Assembly (NCBI RefSeq): GCF_050870875.2 | Contig: NZ_CP194041.2 | Location: 2,046,001-2,110,000 of the forward strand | DNA length: 64,000 bases | From: Agarivorans sp050870875 | Lineage (GTDB): Bacteria > Pseudomonadota > Gammaproteobacteria > Enterobacterales > Celerinatantimonadaceae | Direction of reading: 5' to 3' | Shown here: piece after piece, positions 62,489 through 64,000 of the stretch | Layout: every line of letters begins with the position of its first letter | Position numbering within the stretch: the first letter of the stretch is position 1 | Position numbers and translations under genes: made by a program | The notes under the pieces: model-generated | What the model saw: the letters and a program-made list of their open reading frames with translations, nothing else | Database searches by the model: none | Told to the model about the DNA's origin: nothing

Positions 62489-64000
62489 ATGAAGGATTCT
62501 CTGCCTATAGAACATTTGTATTACACGGAAAGTAGCTTAGAAAAAATTTTGAGCAACTTGGATAAGGTGAGACAAAATATCTTTCCCAATTTATCCGAAG
62601 AAAAAGACATATTGGAGCAAAGCTTCCCCTCGGTTTGCTTGATTGGCCTCGGCCGATGTGGCTCAAATATCGCGTTGGATGTGGCCACTTTAGTATACAA
62701 CTCTCGAACGCATTATCTTAAAGAAATTGAGTATCAAGACCAGTTGGCGCAGGAGCGAGAGTTTAAGCCGATGCGCTGGATTAAAAATCATTTACCGATT
62801 GATTCTGGTAATGAAGACAATCCTGTTTTCTTGATTGAACCAGTAGTATTAGTCGGAGATTTAGACAAGGATATCGCGGGCCGAATCAAGTATTCCTCAC
62901 AGTCAGGTCGTCAACAGTTTTTAGACGAATATAAAAAGCTGCAGTTAATGGATTTGTCGGAGGTACACGCGGGTGGTGCCGGTAATGCACCGATCCTAGG
63001 GCAATATCTTGCGAAAATTATTTTAAACAAAGACACCGGAAGCTTTAGAAACGAAGATTGGCGGCATATTCATTCTTATTTGGTTGATTCTTGTGGGATA
63101 AAAGCTAATCAGTCACGCTTGTATTTTTATATTTTTAGTGCGGGAGGTGGCACAGGCTCAGGCATGGCTTCTGAGTTTGGTTTAGCCCAACAATTTTCCT
63201 ACCTTAGTAAAACGTTTGATTATCAAGTCAATCCATCAAATCAACCAGACAAGCGCGACTCATTTGTATTTGAGCCTATTTTTACTTCCGGTATCTGTAT
63301 TTTACCAAACATCTCAGGTAATAGTATTGAGGTATCCGAAGCCTTACATATTAATGCTGGACGTCTGCTTTGTAAGTATCTATCGGAAGAGTGGGATTTT
63401 TCTTATAACGTTGAACGAGAGAGCATCGATACGCCAGACGATGTCATGCGGCGGATCCGTCCATGGAACTCAATGATGTTGATTTCTAACGATATTATGC
63501 GCTATGTAGAACAGGACGAGAGTGATATTGCTAAAGATATCGATGTCAATACGATGGAGAAACACGCCAACCAATATATCTCTCAGCAGATCTTTAATAT
63601 TCTAACTGCGCAAGCTGTTACAACCGATTATGATGAAAATTACTTTAGGCGAGCGGGGATTGATATTTCAGAAACCGTTCGTTTAGACGCCAATGATCTA
63701 TTTATGAGTATGGCGGGTCCCGTGGCCGTTGCCTATGCTGAGAGTGTGGTGAACAAAGCAGTACATGATGATATAGATATTGATGAATTATTCTTTCGGT
63801 CTATTGATCTTCCTCATTTCAATCAAGATACGCAAGCCATCGAAGGCATTAGTATTTTGCCGATTGAGTCGCAACGTTATAAGCAGTCATTAAAGAAATA
63901 TCAAGATAGCCACTACGATGCAGAACAGTTAAACCAATTACACTTCTTCAAGCATTGTTCGTCGGTGATTTCCATTATTTCTCTACCGAAAGACTATAAA
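62489..64000 (+). CDS. Divergent tubulin/FtsZ-superfamily protein, 3' end outside the window
   Basis: 504 codons, open to the right edge. ATG 62489 has AAGGAGG 4 bp upstream. The order of GTP-site loops fits the tubulin/FtsZ fold: T1-like GLGRCGSN (53-60) after a strand; VLVGDLDKD (120-128); T3-like HAGGAGNAP (160-168); the tubulin signature SAGGGTGSGMASEFG (217-231) as T4; LISNDIMRYV (331-340), like the FtsZ nucleotide-contact PND segment; and a T7-like VRLDANDLFMSM (397-408). In T7 the usual Asn is Arg398, while Asp400 and Asp403 match the catalytic acids. It has a 50-residue N-terminal extension and is already longer than FtsZ (about 380). It is not FtsZ or TubZ; function unknown. It stands apart from the suc operon behind a terminator. 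Confidence 0.8.
   Translation, partial: MKDSLPIEHLYYTESSLEKILSNLDKVRQNIFPNLSEEKDILEQSFPSVCLIGLGRCGSNIALDVATLVYNSRTHYLKEIEYQDQLAQEREFKPMRWIKNHLPIDSGNEDNPVFLIEPVVLVGDLDKDIAGRIKYSSQSGRQQFLDEYKKLQLMDLSEVHAGGAGNAPILGQYLAKIILNKDTGSFRNEDWRHIHSYLVDSCGIKANQSRLYFYIFSAGGGTGSGMASEFGLAQQFSYLSKTFDYQVNPSNQPDKRDSFVFEPIFTSGICILPNISGNSIEVSEALHINAGRLLCKYLSEEWDFSYNVERESIDTPDDVMRRIRPWNSMMLISNDIMRYVEQDESDIAKDIDVNTMEKHANQYISQQIFNILTAQAVTTDYDENYFRRAGIDISETVRLDANDLFMSMAGPVAVAYAESVVNKAVHDDIDIDELFFRSIDLPHFNQDTQAIEGISILPIESQRYKQSLKKYQDSHYDAEQLNQLHFFKHCSSVISIISLPKDYK

Noticed and set aside
63216..63476. 86-codon frame inside the tubulin-like gene
   Set aside because: Shadow frame on the same strand; the long 504-codon frame has the ribosome-binding site and the domain motifs.
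1..64000. CRISPR arrays, prophage, restriction or toxin-antitoxin systems
   Set aside because: No regularly spaced repeats, integrase, phage structural, methylase or toxin-like genes were found; apart from the two short repeats and the right-edge gene the window is core chromosome.

Overview
The window is chromosomal DNA of a gammaproteobacterium. Gene families and order (cmoA/aspS, yebC-ruvC, yejM-yejL/yejK beside tRNA-Pro(GGG), ycfL-lpoB-nagZ-ycfP-ndh, mfd-lolCDE, msbA-lpxK-ycaR-kdsB, gltA/sdhCDAB-sucABCD) match Enterobacterales, Vibrio and Shewanella. CsiV beside mfd, the COG3014 lipoprotein before ycfL, a DUF2947-like protein after kdsB and PilZ/GGDEF proteins point to a marine Alteromonadales- or Vibrionales-type organism. 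This placement is inference from synteny and protein similarity recalled from memory.

Layout. 1-8.7 kb: truncated cmoA, aspS, a reverse-strand cluster of a GGDEF/EAL protein, an outer-membrane barrel and a small phosphate-binding-like periplasmic protein, then yebC-ruvC without ruvAB behind it. 8.7-15.4 kb: lon with a sigma-32-type promoter, hupB, ppiD, a small membrane-anchored protein and convergent fabV. 15.4-19.2 kb: tRNA-Pro(GGG), yejM, yejL and divergent yejK. 19.4-24.5 kb: a four-gene maltose/maltodextrin ABC importer operon, malEFGK. 24.5-29.1 kb: a 158-bp MITE-like element, a PilZ protein, a tandem T-fold (QueD-like) protein, a chemoreceptor and a 638-bp gene-free stretch. 29.1-34.7 kb: lipoprotein/peptidoglycan operon ending in nagZ-ycfP-ndh. 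34.7-40.3 kb: reverse-strand PilZ-mfd-csiV-small membrane protein. 40.5-50.9 kb: lolCDE, DUF2062, comEC, msbA-lpxK-ycaR-kdsB and a DUF2947-like gene. 50.9-62.1 kb: gltA divergent from sdhCDAB-sucABCD. 62.1-64 kb: a second MITE-like copy in opposite orientation, inverted repeats, and the first 504 codons of a divergent tubulin/FtsZ-superfamily protein that runs off the window.

Most of the window is core metabolism and envelope biogenesis: LPS (msbA, lpxK, kdsB, yejM), lipoprotein export (lolCDE), peptidoglycan synthase control and recycling (lpoB, csiV, nagZ) and the TCA cycle. The least ordinary content is the tubulin-like gene with its own ribosome-binding site and inverted repeats at the right edge, the pair of TA-flanked 157/158-bp repeats, and the binding-protein/porin/c-di-GMP cluster between aspS and yebC. 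The strongest lead for an undescribed system is the tubulin-like gene; its 3' end and downstream partners lie outside the window.
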